From assembly GCA_007694945.1 (NCBI GenBank), contig REER01000041.1, positions 1 through 64,000 of the forward strand: a stretch of 64,000 nt of DNA. Direction: 5' to 3'. Below are positions 17,929 to 26,109 of this stretch, in pieces (position 1 is the stretch's first letter; every line of letters starts with the position of its first letter). Position numbers and translations under genes: made by a program. This stretch comes from Paracoccaceae bacterium (GTDB lineage Bacteria; Pseudomonadota; Alphaproteobacteria; Rhodobacterales; Rhodobacteraceae). The notes below the pieces were generated by a model. That model saw only the letters and a list, made by a program, of their open reading frames with translations, did not search any database and was not told where the DNA came from.

Positions 17929-19230
17929 TTGACTGATTTTTCGATGTTCGGGTTGCGCCCGGTGCTGATGACCGGCTTGCAGGCACAAGGCTTCGACACG
18001 CCCACCCCGATCCAGGCCCGCGCCATCCCGCTGATCATGCAGGGCCGTGACCTGCTGGGGCTGGCGCAGACCGGCACCGGCAAGACGCTGGCATTCGGCC
18101 TGCCGGTGATGCATACGCTGCTGGGTGCTGGTCGTCCGGCGCCGAAGACGACGCAGGCGCTGATCCTGGCGCCCACGCGCGAACTGGTGAACCAGATCGC
18201 CGAGACGTTGAGCGGCTTTGCCCGCAAGACGCCGCTGAAAGTGCAGCGTGTGGTGGGCGGTGCGGGGCTGAACCCGCAGATCCAGAAACTCGCCAAGGGC
18301 TGCGATATTCTGGTGGCGACACCGGGGCGGCTGCTGGACCTGCTTGACCGGCGCGCGCTGACCCTCGACGCCACACAGATGCTGGTTCTGGATGAGGCTG
18401 ACCAGATGCTGGACCTCGGCTTCATCCATGCGCTGCGCAAGATTGCGTCGCTCTTGCCGAAAGAGCGGCAGACACTGATGTTCTCGGCCACCATGTCGAA
18501 ACAGATGAACGAGATCGCCGAAGCCTACCTCGACCGACCCGAGCGGATTCAGGTGGCGCCTCCGGGCAAACCGGCCGAAAAGATCGACCAGTCGGTGCAT
18601 TTCGTAGCCCAGGGCGACAAGGCGCGGCTGCTGGAGGGCTATCTCAATGCCCATCCCGAGGATCTGGCACTGGTCTTTGCGCGCACCAAGCATGGGGCCG
18701 AAAAGCTGATGAAGCTTCTGGGAAGCTGGGGCATCGCAGCGGGCTCGATCCATGGCAACAAGAGTCAGGGCCAGCGCGAACGCACCTTGCGCCAGTTTCG
18801 GGCGGGCGAAATAAAGGTGCTGGTGGCGACCGATGTGGCCGCGCGTGGGATCGACATTCCGGACATGCGCCATGTCTACAATTATGAGCTGCCCGAAGTG
18901 CCCGAAAACTATATCCACCGCATTGGCCGGACCGCGCGGGCGGGTGCCTCGGGGCGTGCGATTGCGTTCTGTGCGCCTGCCGAAATGGGAGATTTGCGCG
19001 CAATCGAGCGGATGATGAAGCGTGATCTCGCCGTGATCGGTGGTACACCTTGGTCCGATGACCTCGCAGGCCCGGCGCGCGCGGCTGCGCGCAAGCGCGG
19101 CCCCGGGCGCGGCGGACCGCGTCCAGCGCGGAGCGGAGGCGAGGCGCGCAAACCACGGGCACGCAGTGGCGCGAAGCGGCGCGGCCCAGGCAAGCCGGGC
19201 GGCGGTGAGCGTAGACAAGGCGCTGCCTGA
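17929..19230 (+). CDS. DEAD-box ATP-dependent RNA helicase (RhlE-like)
   Basis: A DEAD-box helicase of about 433 residues. Visible motifs are the Q motif (GFDTPTPIQ), AQTGTGKT, PTREL, TPGRLLD, DEAD (VLDEADQMLDLGF), SAT and HRIGRTARAG, then an Arg/Gly-rich basic tail. I prefer the TTG at 17929 because AGAGGA sits 6 bases upstream and the encoded N-terminus (TDFSMFGLRP) matches family starts; an ATG at 17905 in the same frame has no ribosome-binding site. Such helicases unwind short RNA duplexes in ribosome assembly or mRNA turnover, often in the cold. Confidence 0.92.
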   Translation: MTDFSMFGLRPVLMTGLQAQGFDTPTPIQARAIPLIMQGRDLLGLAQTGTGKTLAFGLPVMHTLLGAGRPAPKTTQALILAPTRELVNQIAETLSGFARKTPLKVQRVVGGAGLNPQIQKLAKGCDILVATPGRLLDLLDRRALTLDATQMLVLDEADQMLDLGFIHALRKIASLLPKERQTLMFSATMSKQMNEIAEAYLDRPERIQVAPPGKPAEKIDQSVHFVAQGDKARLLEGYLNAHPEDLALVFARTKHGAEKLMKLLGSWGIAAGSIHGNKSQGQRERTLRQFRAGEIKVLVATDVAARGIDIPDMRHVYNYELPEVPENYIHRIGRTARAGASGRAIAFCAPAEMGDLRAIERMMKRDLAVIGGTPWSDDLAGPARAAARKRGPGRGGPRPARSGGEARKPRARSGAKRRGPGKPGGGERRQGAA

Positions 19231-19242
19231 TCTCTCTACAGG

Positions 19243-19267
19243 GGGCGCGCGCTTCGCGCGCGCGCCC
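19243..19267 (+). terminator. GC hairpin after DEAD-box gene
   Basis: A 10-bp perfect stem (GGGCGCGCGC with GCGCGCGCCC) around TTCGC, 12 bases after the stop, followed by TGCTCTCTTTG. It is probably the end of the helicase transcript. Confidence 0.6.
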
Positions 19268-19393
19268 TGCTCTCTTTGACACCATCGTATCTGCAGAACG
19301 CGACACAATCTGAAACCCGACTTGCGCTGGATCAAGGTTTCGCAGGTGCAGCCGTCGCAGAGTGCCAGAAATCTACCAAGCAAAGAGGATCAG

Positions 19394-19639
19394 ATGTCGC
19401 ATACCCCGCATGAGCTTGCCGAGGAATTTCCGGACGCGGCGGAACTCATCCACCAGTTGAAGCTCGACGACGCCCATTTCGCGCGGCTGGCCGAGGAATA
19501 CCATGTCGTCAACCGCGCCGTGCACCGCGCCGAGACCCTGGCCGAGCCGGTCTCGGAAGCGCATGAACAGGAATTGCGCCGCAAGCGCGTGGCGCTGAAA
19601 GACGAGATCGCGCGGATCCTCGCTGACGCAAAGGCGTGA
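19394..19639 (+). CDS. YdcH family protein (DUF465)
   Basis: An 81-residue helical protein of the YdcH/DUF465 group: FPDAAELIHQLKLDDAHFARLAEEYHVVN-type first helix, then a long helix with RRKRVALKDEI at the C-terminus that is the family signature. AGAGGA lies 6 bases before the chosen ATG. The function of this widespread small coiled-coil family is unknown. It forms its own unit between a DEAD-box gene and the convergent lpdA. Confidence 0.9.
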   Translation: MSHTPHELAEEFPDAAELIHQLKLDDAHFARLAEEYHVVNRAVHRAETLAEPVSEAHEQELRRKRVALKDEIARILADAKA

Positions 19640-19659
19640 CCGGGCCTATATCCCTGAAA

Positions 19660-19678
19660 TTGAGTATTTTTGGCAAGA
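19660..19678 (+). repeat. intergenic 19-bp motif, copy 1
   Basis: TTGAGTATTTTTGGCAAGA, found 21 bases after the YdcH stop. The same motif with one mismatch lies at 49920-49938 on the minus strand, and a shortened form at 48076-48089. The similarity continues a few bases on the 3' side (AGAT here, TGAA there). Confidence 0.7.
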
Positions 19679-19764
19679 AGATCAGGGGGGCTGCGGGGTT
19701 GTGCGCTTATCCGCAATGATGGCACCTGGATAAGGTGCAGCTTGCCATAGCCCGACAGCCGAAC

Positions 19765-19784
19765 GCCCTGCCGCAAGGCAGGGC
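19765..19784 (-). terminator. hairpin downstream of lpdA
   Basis: An 8-bp perfect stem (GCCCTGCC with GGCAGGGC) and a 4-base loop, 51 bases beyond the lpdA stop. There is no T run; terminator function is likely but unproven. Confidence 0.5.
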
Positions 19785-19834
19785 GCCCCTGAAACAATAA
19801 ATCTTGCGGCGCAGCCGCGCCTTTTGGTCCGACC

Positions 19835-21229
19835 TCAGAAGTGAATCGCCCGACCGTAAGCGTCGAGCACCGATTCGTGCATCATCTCGCTGAGTGTCGG
19901 ATGCGGGAAGACCGTGTTCATCAGGTCCTCTTCCGTGGTCTCAAGCGTGCGGCCCACGACATAGCCCTGGATCAACTCGGTCACTTCGGCGCCGACCATA
20001 TGGGCACCCAGCAGCTCACCCGTCTTGGCGTCAAAGATCGTCTTGATCATCCCCTCGGGCTCGCCCAGCGCGATGGCTTTGCCATTGCCGATGAAGGGGA
20101 AACGCCCGACCTTGACCTTGTAGCCCGCCTCTTTTGCCTTAGCCTCGGTCAGGCCCACGCTGGCCACTTGCGGGTGGCAATAGGTGCAGCCGGCAATCGC
20201 ACTCGGATCCACCGCATGCGGGTGCCCGCCTGCGATCAGTTCAGCCACCATTACTCCCTCATGGCTCGCTTTGTGGGCGAGCCAGGGGCCGTTGGTTGCA
20301 TCCCCGATGACATAAAGCCCCTCGACCCCGGTGCGGCAATATTCATCCGTAACCACGAAAGAGCGGTCGATCTTCGCACCCAGCTCTTCCAGCCCCAGCC
20401 CTTCGGTATTCGCCACGATCCCGACCGCCGAGATCACAGTGTCGAAATCCTGCGTCACGGTCTTGCCGTCGCTTTCGATATGAGCCGTGACCTTGCCCTT
20501 GACGCGGTCGAGCTTCTTGACCATCGCCTTGGCCATGATCTTCATGCCCTGCTTCTCGAACTGCTTCTGCGCAAACCCCGAGATTTCGGCATCTTCCACT
20601 GGCAGGATGCGGTCCATGACTTCGACAACCGTGGTATCCGCGCCCAGCGTGTTGAAAAAGCTCGCGAATTCGATCCCGATCGCGCCCGAGCCGATGACCA
20701 GCAACTTTTTCGGCATCCGCTTGGGTTCCAGAGCGTGCCTGTAGGTCCAGACCAGGTCACCATCGGCTTCCAGCCCCGGCAATTCGCGCGCCCGCGCCCC
20801 GACAGCGACGATGATATTCGGCGCTGTCAGTTCTTCGGTGCCCTTGTCGGTCTTGACCGACACCTTGCCCTTGGCTGGCAGCGTGGCCGCGCCCATGATG
20901 ACCGTGATCTTGTTCTTCTTCATCAGATGGCCGATGCCACCTGTCAGCTGGCCCGCCACCTTGCGGGAGCGCTTGACCACGGCGTCCAGATCATAGCTGA
21001 TGTTTTCCGCCTTCAGGCCAAAATCTTTGGCGCGATGCATCAGATGAAACACTTCTGCCGATCGCAGCATGGCCTTGGTCGGAATGCAGCCCCAGTTGAG
21101 GCAAATGCCGCCCAGATGCTCGCGCTCGACGATAGCCACGGATTTGCCAAGCTGCGCGGCGCGGATGGCGGCGACATAGCCCCCTGGCCCTGCCCCGATT
21201 ACGACAACGTCAAACGCTCTGGCCGCCAT
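19835..21229 (-). CDS. lpdA: dihydrolipoyl dehydrogenase (E3)
   Basis: Flavoprotein E3 of 464 residues that reoxidises dihydrolipoamide in 2-oxoacid dehydrogenase complexes, passing electrons to NAD+. The FAD loop is VIGAGPGGYVAA, the redox-active pair is Cys43 and Cys48 in GGICLNWGCIPTKAM, the NAD loop is VIGSGAIGIEFASF, and the catalytic His-Glu sits in FPHPTLSEMMHE. I set the start at 21229, preceded by GGAGGAA. No E1 or E2 gene is adjacent, so this copy is transcribed alone, behind a 20-bp inverted repeat. Confidence 0.96.
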   Translation of the reverse strand: MAARAFDVVVIGAGPGGYVAAIRAAQLGKSVAIVEREHLGGICLNWGCIPTKAMLRSAEVFHLMHRAKDFGLKAENISYDLDAVVKRSRKVAGQLTGGIGHLMKKNKITVIMGAATLPAKGKVSVKTDKGTEELTAPNIIVAVGARARELPGLEADGDLVWTYRHALEPKRMPKKLLVIGSGAIGIEFASFFNTLGADTTVVEVMDRILPVEDAEISGFAQKQFEKQGMKIMAKAMVKKLDRVKGKVTAHIESDGKTVTQDFDTVISAVGIVANTEGLGLEELGAKIDRSFVVTDEYCRTGVEGLYVIGDATNGPWLAHKASHEGVMVAELIAGGHPHAVDPSAIAGCTYCHPQVASVGLTEAKAKEAGYKVKVGRFPFIGNGKAIALGEPEGMIKTIFDAKTGELLGAHMVGAEVTELIQGYVVGRTLETTEEDLMNTVFPHPTLSEMMHESVLDAYGRAIHF

Positions 21230-21260
21230 GTGAGTTCCTCCCCTGCGTCGCGACTGCAAT

Positions 21261-21280
21261 ATAGTTTGCCATTAAACTAT
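21261..21280. promoter_or_regulatory. inverted repeat in the lpdA upstream region
   Basis: ATAGTTT-GCCATT-AAACTAT is a perfect inverted repeat with 7-bp arms and a 6-base centre, 31 bases upstream of the lpdA ATG. The size and A/T character resemble operators of winged-helix regulators such as the MarR family. No regulator gene for it is visible in the window. Confidence 0.5.
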
Positions 21281-21343
21281 TTTGCGAAGTCCCGCAACGC
21301 AGGGCTGCGGAAGCCTGTCATGCAAGGGGCGCATGGCTCGCGT

Positions 21344-21922
21344 TCAGGCGGCTTCCTTGAGCGCCTCGACGGCGGTCATGTAGCCCCCGCGGTCGAGGAA
21401 GGCCTGTTCCGGTTTTGTGGTCTCGCGCCCCAGCGCCTTGTTGCGATAGGGGAAGCGGCCAAATTCGCGGATCACGGCGCGATGGGCGCGCGCATGCAGC
21501 AGGCTGCGGGCGCCCGTCTCGGGCATACGCAGCAGGAACATGCGCACGCAGCGATCCTGGTCCATCTGGCTCTCGGAATGCATCAGCGGCAGATAGAAAA
21601 ACTGCCGTGCAGGCTCGTCGATGCGCCGGTCAAAGCCCAGATGGCAGGCGCGGGCCGCGACCTTGCGCGCCAGATCATCCGTGGCGAAAGCCCGGCCATC
21701 CTTGCGGAACATGTTGCGCGGGAACTGGTCTGTGACGATGAGGAAAGCCAGACAGCCGCGCGGACAAGAGGCCCAGCGTTCCAACCGTCCCTCGCGCGCC
21801 TTTTCCCACAATGCGCCGAAGCGCTCGCGGATCGTCTCATCCAGAGCGGGATCATTCGCATACCAGCCATCCGGTCCGACCTCATCGACCCAGAACCGAA
21901 TAACCTCATCAACCGTCGACAT
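21344..21922 (-). CDS. DUF924 family protein
   Basis: A 192-residue DUF924 protein, an all-helical TPR-like fold. Recognisable segments are VIRFWVDEVGPDGWYAND near the N-terminus, DQFPRNMFR in the middle, and FFYLPLMHSE followed by the FGRFPYRNKALGRE end. I use the ATG at 21922 (MSTVDEVIRF), which has AAGGGGAAAAG upstream. The biochemical role of the family is unknown. It lies 114 bases upstream of lpdA on the same strand. Confidence 0.92.
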   Translation of the reverse strand: MSTVDEVIRFWVDEVGPDGWYANDPALDETIRERFGALWEKAREGRLERWASCPRGCLAFLIVTDQFPRNMFRKDGRAFATDDLARKVAARACHLGFDRRIDEPARQFFYLPLMHSESQMDQDRCVRMFLLRMPETGARSLLHARAHRAVIREFGRFPYRNKALGRETTKPEQAFLDRGGYMTAVEALKEAA

Positions 21923-22040
21923 TTCTTTTCCCCTTGGTCTTCGCACAATTCACAAGCCTGCCAGTGATTCGCAGACTGCTCAAGTTTTATGCGCTCACGC
22001 CCGCGTGACTGGGCGGTTTCTTGCGGAAAAGTCACATTTT

Positions 22041-23288
22041 TCAGGGTGATTCTGCCTGTTGTTCGGACATTTCGCTGTAAACTGCCTCGACTGTTGCCGC
22101 CGAGACAACAGGCGAGACCGGCGCGAATGGTCCCGTCTCCGCCAAGGGAACCGGAGCGCGCTGCGTCATGCGCCAGAGCGCGTAGGCAGCGAGCGAGGTT
22201 GTCAGCATGATGATGAAGAGGAAAAATCCCGACGGCCCGATCAGCGACATCAGCCAGCCAATGGCCAGCGGCCCGATGATCGCCCCCAGCCCGTTGACAA
22301 ATAACAGCCCGCCAGAGGCCGCCGCCATCTGGTCATGGTCCAGATAGTCATTGGTATAGGCCACCAGCAGCGAATAGAGCGGGTTCGAGATGCCACCGAT
22401 GATCAGCGCCACGCCCAGCAGCCAGACGAAGCTCAGGTCAAAGACAACCGCCATCGCCCCGCCCGCACTCCCGATCAGCGCCACGATGATCAGAAGTCTG
22501 CGCCGATCCATCCGGTCCGACAGCCAGCCGATGGGATACTGGAACACCAGCCCGCCGAAATAGATGGCGGCAGTGAAGAGTGAGATCTCGAAGACGCTCA
22601 GGCCCGCCTCGGTGCCCCATACCGCTGTCATGCCGAACATCGCCGCGAATACGCCCCCCATCAGAAAGATGCCCATCACCCCCAGTGGCGAGACGCCATA
22701 GAGTTCGCGGATCGACATGGATTTGGTGGTCCCAAATGTGGGCGCCGGGCTGATCGAGAGCAGAATCGGCGCAAACGCCAGCGAGACCAGAACCGAGGGG
22801 ATGATGAAGAGCATGAACCCTGCTGGATCGGCGAAGTTGATCAGCGCCTGCGCCGAGATGATCCCCACCATCTGCACGATCATGTAGAGCGACAGCGCCT
22901 GGCCGCGGTTCTCGTTGCTCGCCGTGTTGTTGAGCCAGCTTTCGGCGGTGACATAGACGCCCGAGAAGCAGAACCCGATCAGCACGCGTAGCAACGTCCA
23001 GACCATCCAGTCCGGGATCGCGGCATAAAGCACCAGCACCGCCGATATCAACGAGCCCAGTGCCGCAAAGACCCGGACATGGCCCACGCGGCGGATCAGT
23101 TCGGGCGCCATTTTCGACCCGAACAGAAATCCCGCGAAATAAGCCGACATGACAATCGACATCTGGTAGGTCGAAAACCCCTCGATCGCGCCACGGATGC
23201 CCAAGAGCGTACCCTGCACGCCATTGCCGACCATCAGGAGCATCATTCCGAGCAGCAATGCCCAGGACGCAGTGAAGACTTTGAACAT
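22041..23288 (-). CDS. MFS transporter
   Basis: A 415-residue major facilitator protein with twelve predicted membrane helices and the cytoplasmic loop between helices 2 and 3 (GSKMAPELIRRVGHVRVFA). The second half repeats the pattern with PIGWLSDRMDRRRLLI, a classic MFS A-motif variant. It resembles the YcaD-like subgroup of exporters. The substrate is unknown. It is monocistronic between DUF924 and queA. Confidence 0.9.
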   Translation of the reverse strand: MFKVFTASWALLLGMMLLMVGNGVQGTLLGIRGAIEGFSTYQMSIVMSAYFAGFLFGSKMAPELIRRVGHVRVFAALGSLISAVLVLYAAIPDWMVWTLLRVLIGFCFSGVYVTAESWLNNTASNENRGQALSLYMIVQMVGIISAQALINFADPAGFMLFIIPSVLVSLAFAPILLSISPAPTFGTTKSMSIRELYGVSPLGVMGIFLMGGVFAAMFGMTAVWGTEAGLSVFEISLFTAAIYFGGLVFQYPIGWLSDRMDRRRLLIIVALIGSAGGAMAVVFDLSFVWLLGVALIIGGISNPLYSLLVAYTNDYLDHDQMAAASGGLLFVNGLGAIIGPLAIGWLMSLIGPSGFFLFIIMLTTSLAAYALWRMTQRAPVPLAETGPFAPVSPVVSAATVEAVYSEMSEQQAESP

Positions 23289-23373
23289 TGGAGAGGCTCA
23301 CGATTGTAACGCGCTCAGCATAGCGGCGCATGGGGAACAGGTATATGACGGGATCGACCGGCGCGGGTCGTAA

Positions 23374-24423
23374 TCAGGGCAAGAGCAGGGAGGAATCCCC
23401 GTAAGAAAAGAAGCGGTAGCGCACTTTAATTGCATGGGCGTAGATGCACCGGATCCGCTCGGGCCCCATCAGGGCCGAGACCAGCATCATCAGCGTGGAT
23501 TTCGGCAAGTGAAAATTGGTCATCAACCCGTCGGTGACCCGAAACTGATAGCCCGGCGTGATGAAGATATCGGTCTTGCCCGTCCAGGGCGCAATCTCGC
23601 CGGGGCACGTGGCCGCCGTCTCGATCAGCCGCAGCGCCGTCGTGCCCACCGGGATCACACGCCCGCCAGCCGCGCGGGTCTGCATGATGGCGCGGGCAGC
23701 CTCTTCGGACAGGTGGCCCCATTCGGCATGCATCTGGTGGTCGCGAATGTCATCGACCTTGACCGGTAGAAACGTGCCCGCGCCAACATGCAATGTGACT
23801 TCCGCGAAATGCACACCGCGCGCCTTGAGGGTGGCAATCAACGCCTCGTCGAAATGCAGCGAGGCCGTGGGGGCGGCGACTGCTCCGGGGTCGCGGGCGA
23901 AAACCGTCTGATAGTCTTCCCGGTCCTGCGCATCAGCCTTGCGGCGGCCCGCAATGTAGGGCGGCAACGGCATCTGGCCTGCGGCCTCGAGTGCGGCGTG
24001 AAACGCATCGCCCTCAAGCGAGAATCGCAGTGTGACGTCCTCGGCGTTGCGCGCGACCACCTCGGCCGTGAGCCCGTCTGCAATCTCGACCTGCTCCCCT
24101 TCCGCAAGCTTGCGCAGGGGCTTGGCGAGCGCGCGCCAATGCCCGTCGGGCAGAGGCTCCAGCAGGGTCAGTTCCACCTTGGCGCGCACTGCACCCTGCG
24201 CGCTTTCGCGGATGCGCGTGCCACGCAGCCGGGCGGGAATCACCCGTGTCGTGTTGATCACCAGCAGGTCGCCCGCGCGCAGGATCTCGGGCAGATCGGC
24301 GACATGGCGGTCACGTATCGTATCGCCTTCGGCCAGCAGCATACGCGCAGCCGGGCGCGGGCGCACAGGGCGCGTCGCGATCAACTCTTCGGGCAGGTCG
24401 AAATCAAAATCCGACAATCTCAT
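23374..24423 (-). CDS. queA: S-adenosylmethionine:tRNA ribosyltransferase-isomerase
   Basis: Makes epoxyqueuosine in the tRNA wobble position by transferring the ribosyl part of SAM onto preQ1. The 349-residue protein starts [16 protein letters not shown] and carries [37 protein letters not shown] and the C-terminal [16 protein letters not shown] segments, all diagnostic of QueA. The length is typical. It is divergent from bcp across 92 bases. In many relatives tgt is next to queA; it is not here. Confidence 0.96.
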   Translation of the reverse strand: MRLSDFDFDLPEELIATRPVRPRPAARMLLAEGDTIRDRHVADLPEILRAGDLLVINTTRVIPARLRGTRIRESAQGAVRAKVELTLLEPLPDGHWRALAKPLRKLAEGEQVEIADGLTAEVVARNAEDVTLRFSLEGDAFHAALEAAGQMPLPPYIAGRRKADAQDREDYQTVFARDPGAVAAPTASLHFDEALIATLKARGVHFAEVTLHVGAGTFLPVKVDDIRDHQMHAEWGHLSEEAARAIMQTRAAGGRVIPVGTTALRLIETAATCPGEIAPWTGKTDIFITPGYQFRVTDGLMTNFHLPKSTLMMLVSALMGPERIRCIYAHAIKVRYRFFSYGDSSLLLP

Positions 24424-24515
24424 CGCGCGCGCCTTGCTCTGACTCGCTGCCCCTTTATCTCGGCCCCGATGCCGCTACAACTGGGGCAACACTTTCGTGA
24501 AAAAGGAGACATCCG

Positions 24516-24977
24516 ATGGCACAACTAGGCGAAATGGCGCCCGTCTTCACCCTGCCCCGCGATGGTGGTGGCGAGGTGAGCCTGTCCGAGTTCAAGGGCA
24601 AGAAGGTCGTGCTCTATTTCTACCCGCGCGATGACACGCCCGGCTGCACCACAGAGGCCCTGGAATTCACGTCACTCGGCGAAGAGTTCAAGGCCGCGGG
24701 CGCGCAGGTGATCGGCGTGTCCAAGGACACGGTCGCCAAACATGACAAGTTCATCGCCAAGCATGATCTGGGCGTGATTCTCGCCTCGGATGCCGAAGGC
24801 GATGTCTGCGAGCGCTATGGTGTCTGGGTCGAGAAAAACATGTATGGCAAGGTCTCGATGGGGATCGAGCGCGCGACCTTCCTGATCGATGGCGAGGGGC
24901 GCGTGGCGCAGGTCTGGCGCAAGGTCAAGGCCAAGGGCCACGCGGCCGAGGTGCTCGACGCGGTGAAGGCACCGTGA
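24516..24977 (+). CDS. bcp: thioredoxin-dependent peroxiredoxin, Bcp/PrxQ type
   Basis: A 153-residue peroxiredoxin that reduces hydroperoxides. The peroxidatic cysteine is Cys44 in DDTPGCTTEALE. The resolving cysteine found five residues later in E. coli Bcp is replaced here by Leu. Another cysteine, Cys98 (GDVCERYG), could take that role, as in other PrxQ subtypes, or the enzyme may act as a 1-Cys type. AAAAAGGAG precedes the ATG. Its stop overlaps the GTG start of the ferritin-like gene. Confidence 0.95.
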   Translation: MAQLGEMAPVFTLPRDGGGEVSLSEFKGKKVVLYFYPRDDTPGCTTEALEFTSLGEEFKAAGAQVIGVSKDTVAKHDKFIAKHDLGVILASDAEGDVCERYGVWVEKNMYGKVSMGIERATFLIDGEGRVAQVWRKVKAKGHAAEVLDAVKAP

Positions 24978-25786
24978 GTCTCTCCCTGCGCGAAATGGCT
25001 GTGGCGGTATTGACCACGGCAGACGGGCACAGCAAGACCGCGCTCTCGCGCTCCCATGCGGCGGCCTGGTTCGCGGCGCGCAAGGCGGGCACACCTCTGC
25101 CACTCGGGCAGGCGCAGCCGCCCAACCGCCCGGCCCGGCCCGCGCGGCCCGAGCTTCTGGACCCGCGCGACGTGCCCCGACGCCGTCCGGGAAGCACGCA
25201 AGGGCGCATCGCGCTGCTGCACGCGATTGCACATATCGAACTTAACGCAGTCGATTTGCACTGGGATTTGGTCGCACGCTTTCATAACATCGACATGCCA
25301 CCTGGTTTCTATGATGACTGGGTCAAGGCAGCGGATGAAGAGTCCAAGCATTTCAATCTGGTCTGTGATTGCCTTGAAGCCATGGGCAGTCATTACGGCG
25401 CCCTGCCCGCACATGCGGGCATGTGGCGTGCGGCAGAAGATACTGCTGAAGACATTCTGGGGCGGCTGGCCGTCGTGCCGATGGTGCTGGAAGCGCGGGG
25501 ACTGGATGTTACCCCGGGTATGATCGAGATTTTCGAGCGCGCGGGCGAGAGTGCAGCGGTCGAGGCGCTGAAAACCATCTATGCCGAAGAGGTCGGCCAT
25601 GTTGCCTATGGCTCGAAATGGTTCAACTTCCTCTGCGGCAGACAGGGGCTGGACCCGCAACCCGTGTTTCTGGATCTGGTGCGGCGGTATTTCCACGGGC
25701 CGCTCAAGCCCCCCTTCAACGAGGAAAAACGCGCGCAGGCAGGTTTGCCCCCTGATTTCTACTGGCCGCTCACCGAACCGGTCTGA
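24974..25786 (+). CDS. DUF455 ferritin-like protein
   Basis: A 270-residue DUF455 protein with a ferritin-like four-helix core. Possible metal ligands include the helix AIAHIELNAVDLHWD, ADEESKHFNLV, EARGLDVTPGM and EEVGHVAYG, together giving the paired E..H pattern of di-iron carboxylate proteins. It starts with GTG inside the bcp stop (GTGA), so its translation is coupled to that of the peroxiredoxin. This context suggests a role in peroxide or iron handling; that is inference. It may also be an oxidase of unknown substrate. Confidence 0.9.
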   Translation: MSLSLREMAVAVLTTADGHSKTALSRSHAAAWFAARKAGTPLPLGQAQPPNRPARPARPELLDPRDVPRRRPGSTQGRIALLHAIAHIELNAVDLHWDLVARFHNIDMPPGFYDDWVKAADEESKHFNLVCDCLEAMGSHYGALPAHAGMWRAAEDTAEDILGRLAVVPMVLEARGLDVTPGMIEIFERAGESAAVEALKTIYAEEVGHVAYGSKWFNFLCGRQGLDPQPVFLDLVRRYFHGPLKPPFNEEKRAQAGLPPDFYWPLTEPV

Positions 25787-26109
25787 GCAAAGCGGCCGCA
25801 AATTTTCGCGTGGATATGCGAACAAACCGGCCAAGCTCTCTGTCTTGCAACGGAATTAATGTTTCGTTTCTGCAAATCCGGGCGTGATGTCGGCGATTTT
25901 TCGCTGATTCTGCCCTTTGCGCGTGATGCGTCGGCGCAACGGTCCATTCCTTTGTTGCCTCTCACAACCATCCTCCGGTAGAGGGATAAGAGACTGGTAA
26001 CTGTATTGTAGCGCTCCCCACTGTGATCAGACAATAGGGCTGCGCGTTCAATGAGTAACGTCAGTGCGACGGCCGTGAGCAGGTCTAAGAAACAAGCAGG
26101 ACAGTAGCA
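25787..26109. other. 323-base intergenic stretch without a gene
   Basis: The gap between the DUF455 gene and the M23 peptidase gene is slightly more A/T-rich than the genes. I see no convincing RNA gene, hairpin terminator or open frame with a ribosome-binding site. The promoter of the M23-bactofilin pair should lie in it, but no clear -35/-10 pair stands out. Confidence 0.6.

Noticed and set aside
17812-19383. A 523-codon open frame antisense to the DEAD-box helicase gene
   Set aside because: High-GC codon use leaves long stop-free antisense frames; the sense frame has all DEAD-box motifs and the antisense product is Arg/His/Gln-rich with no recognisable domain.
19841-21967. A 708-codon open frame antisense to lpdA and the DUF924 gene
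   Set aside because: It runs across two real genes and their intergenic region and has the biased composition of a shadow frame.
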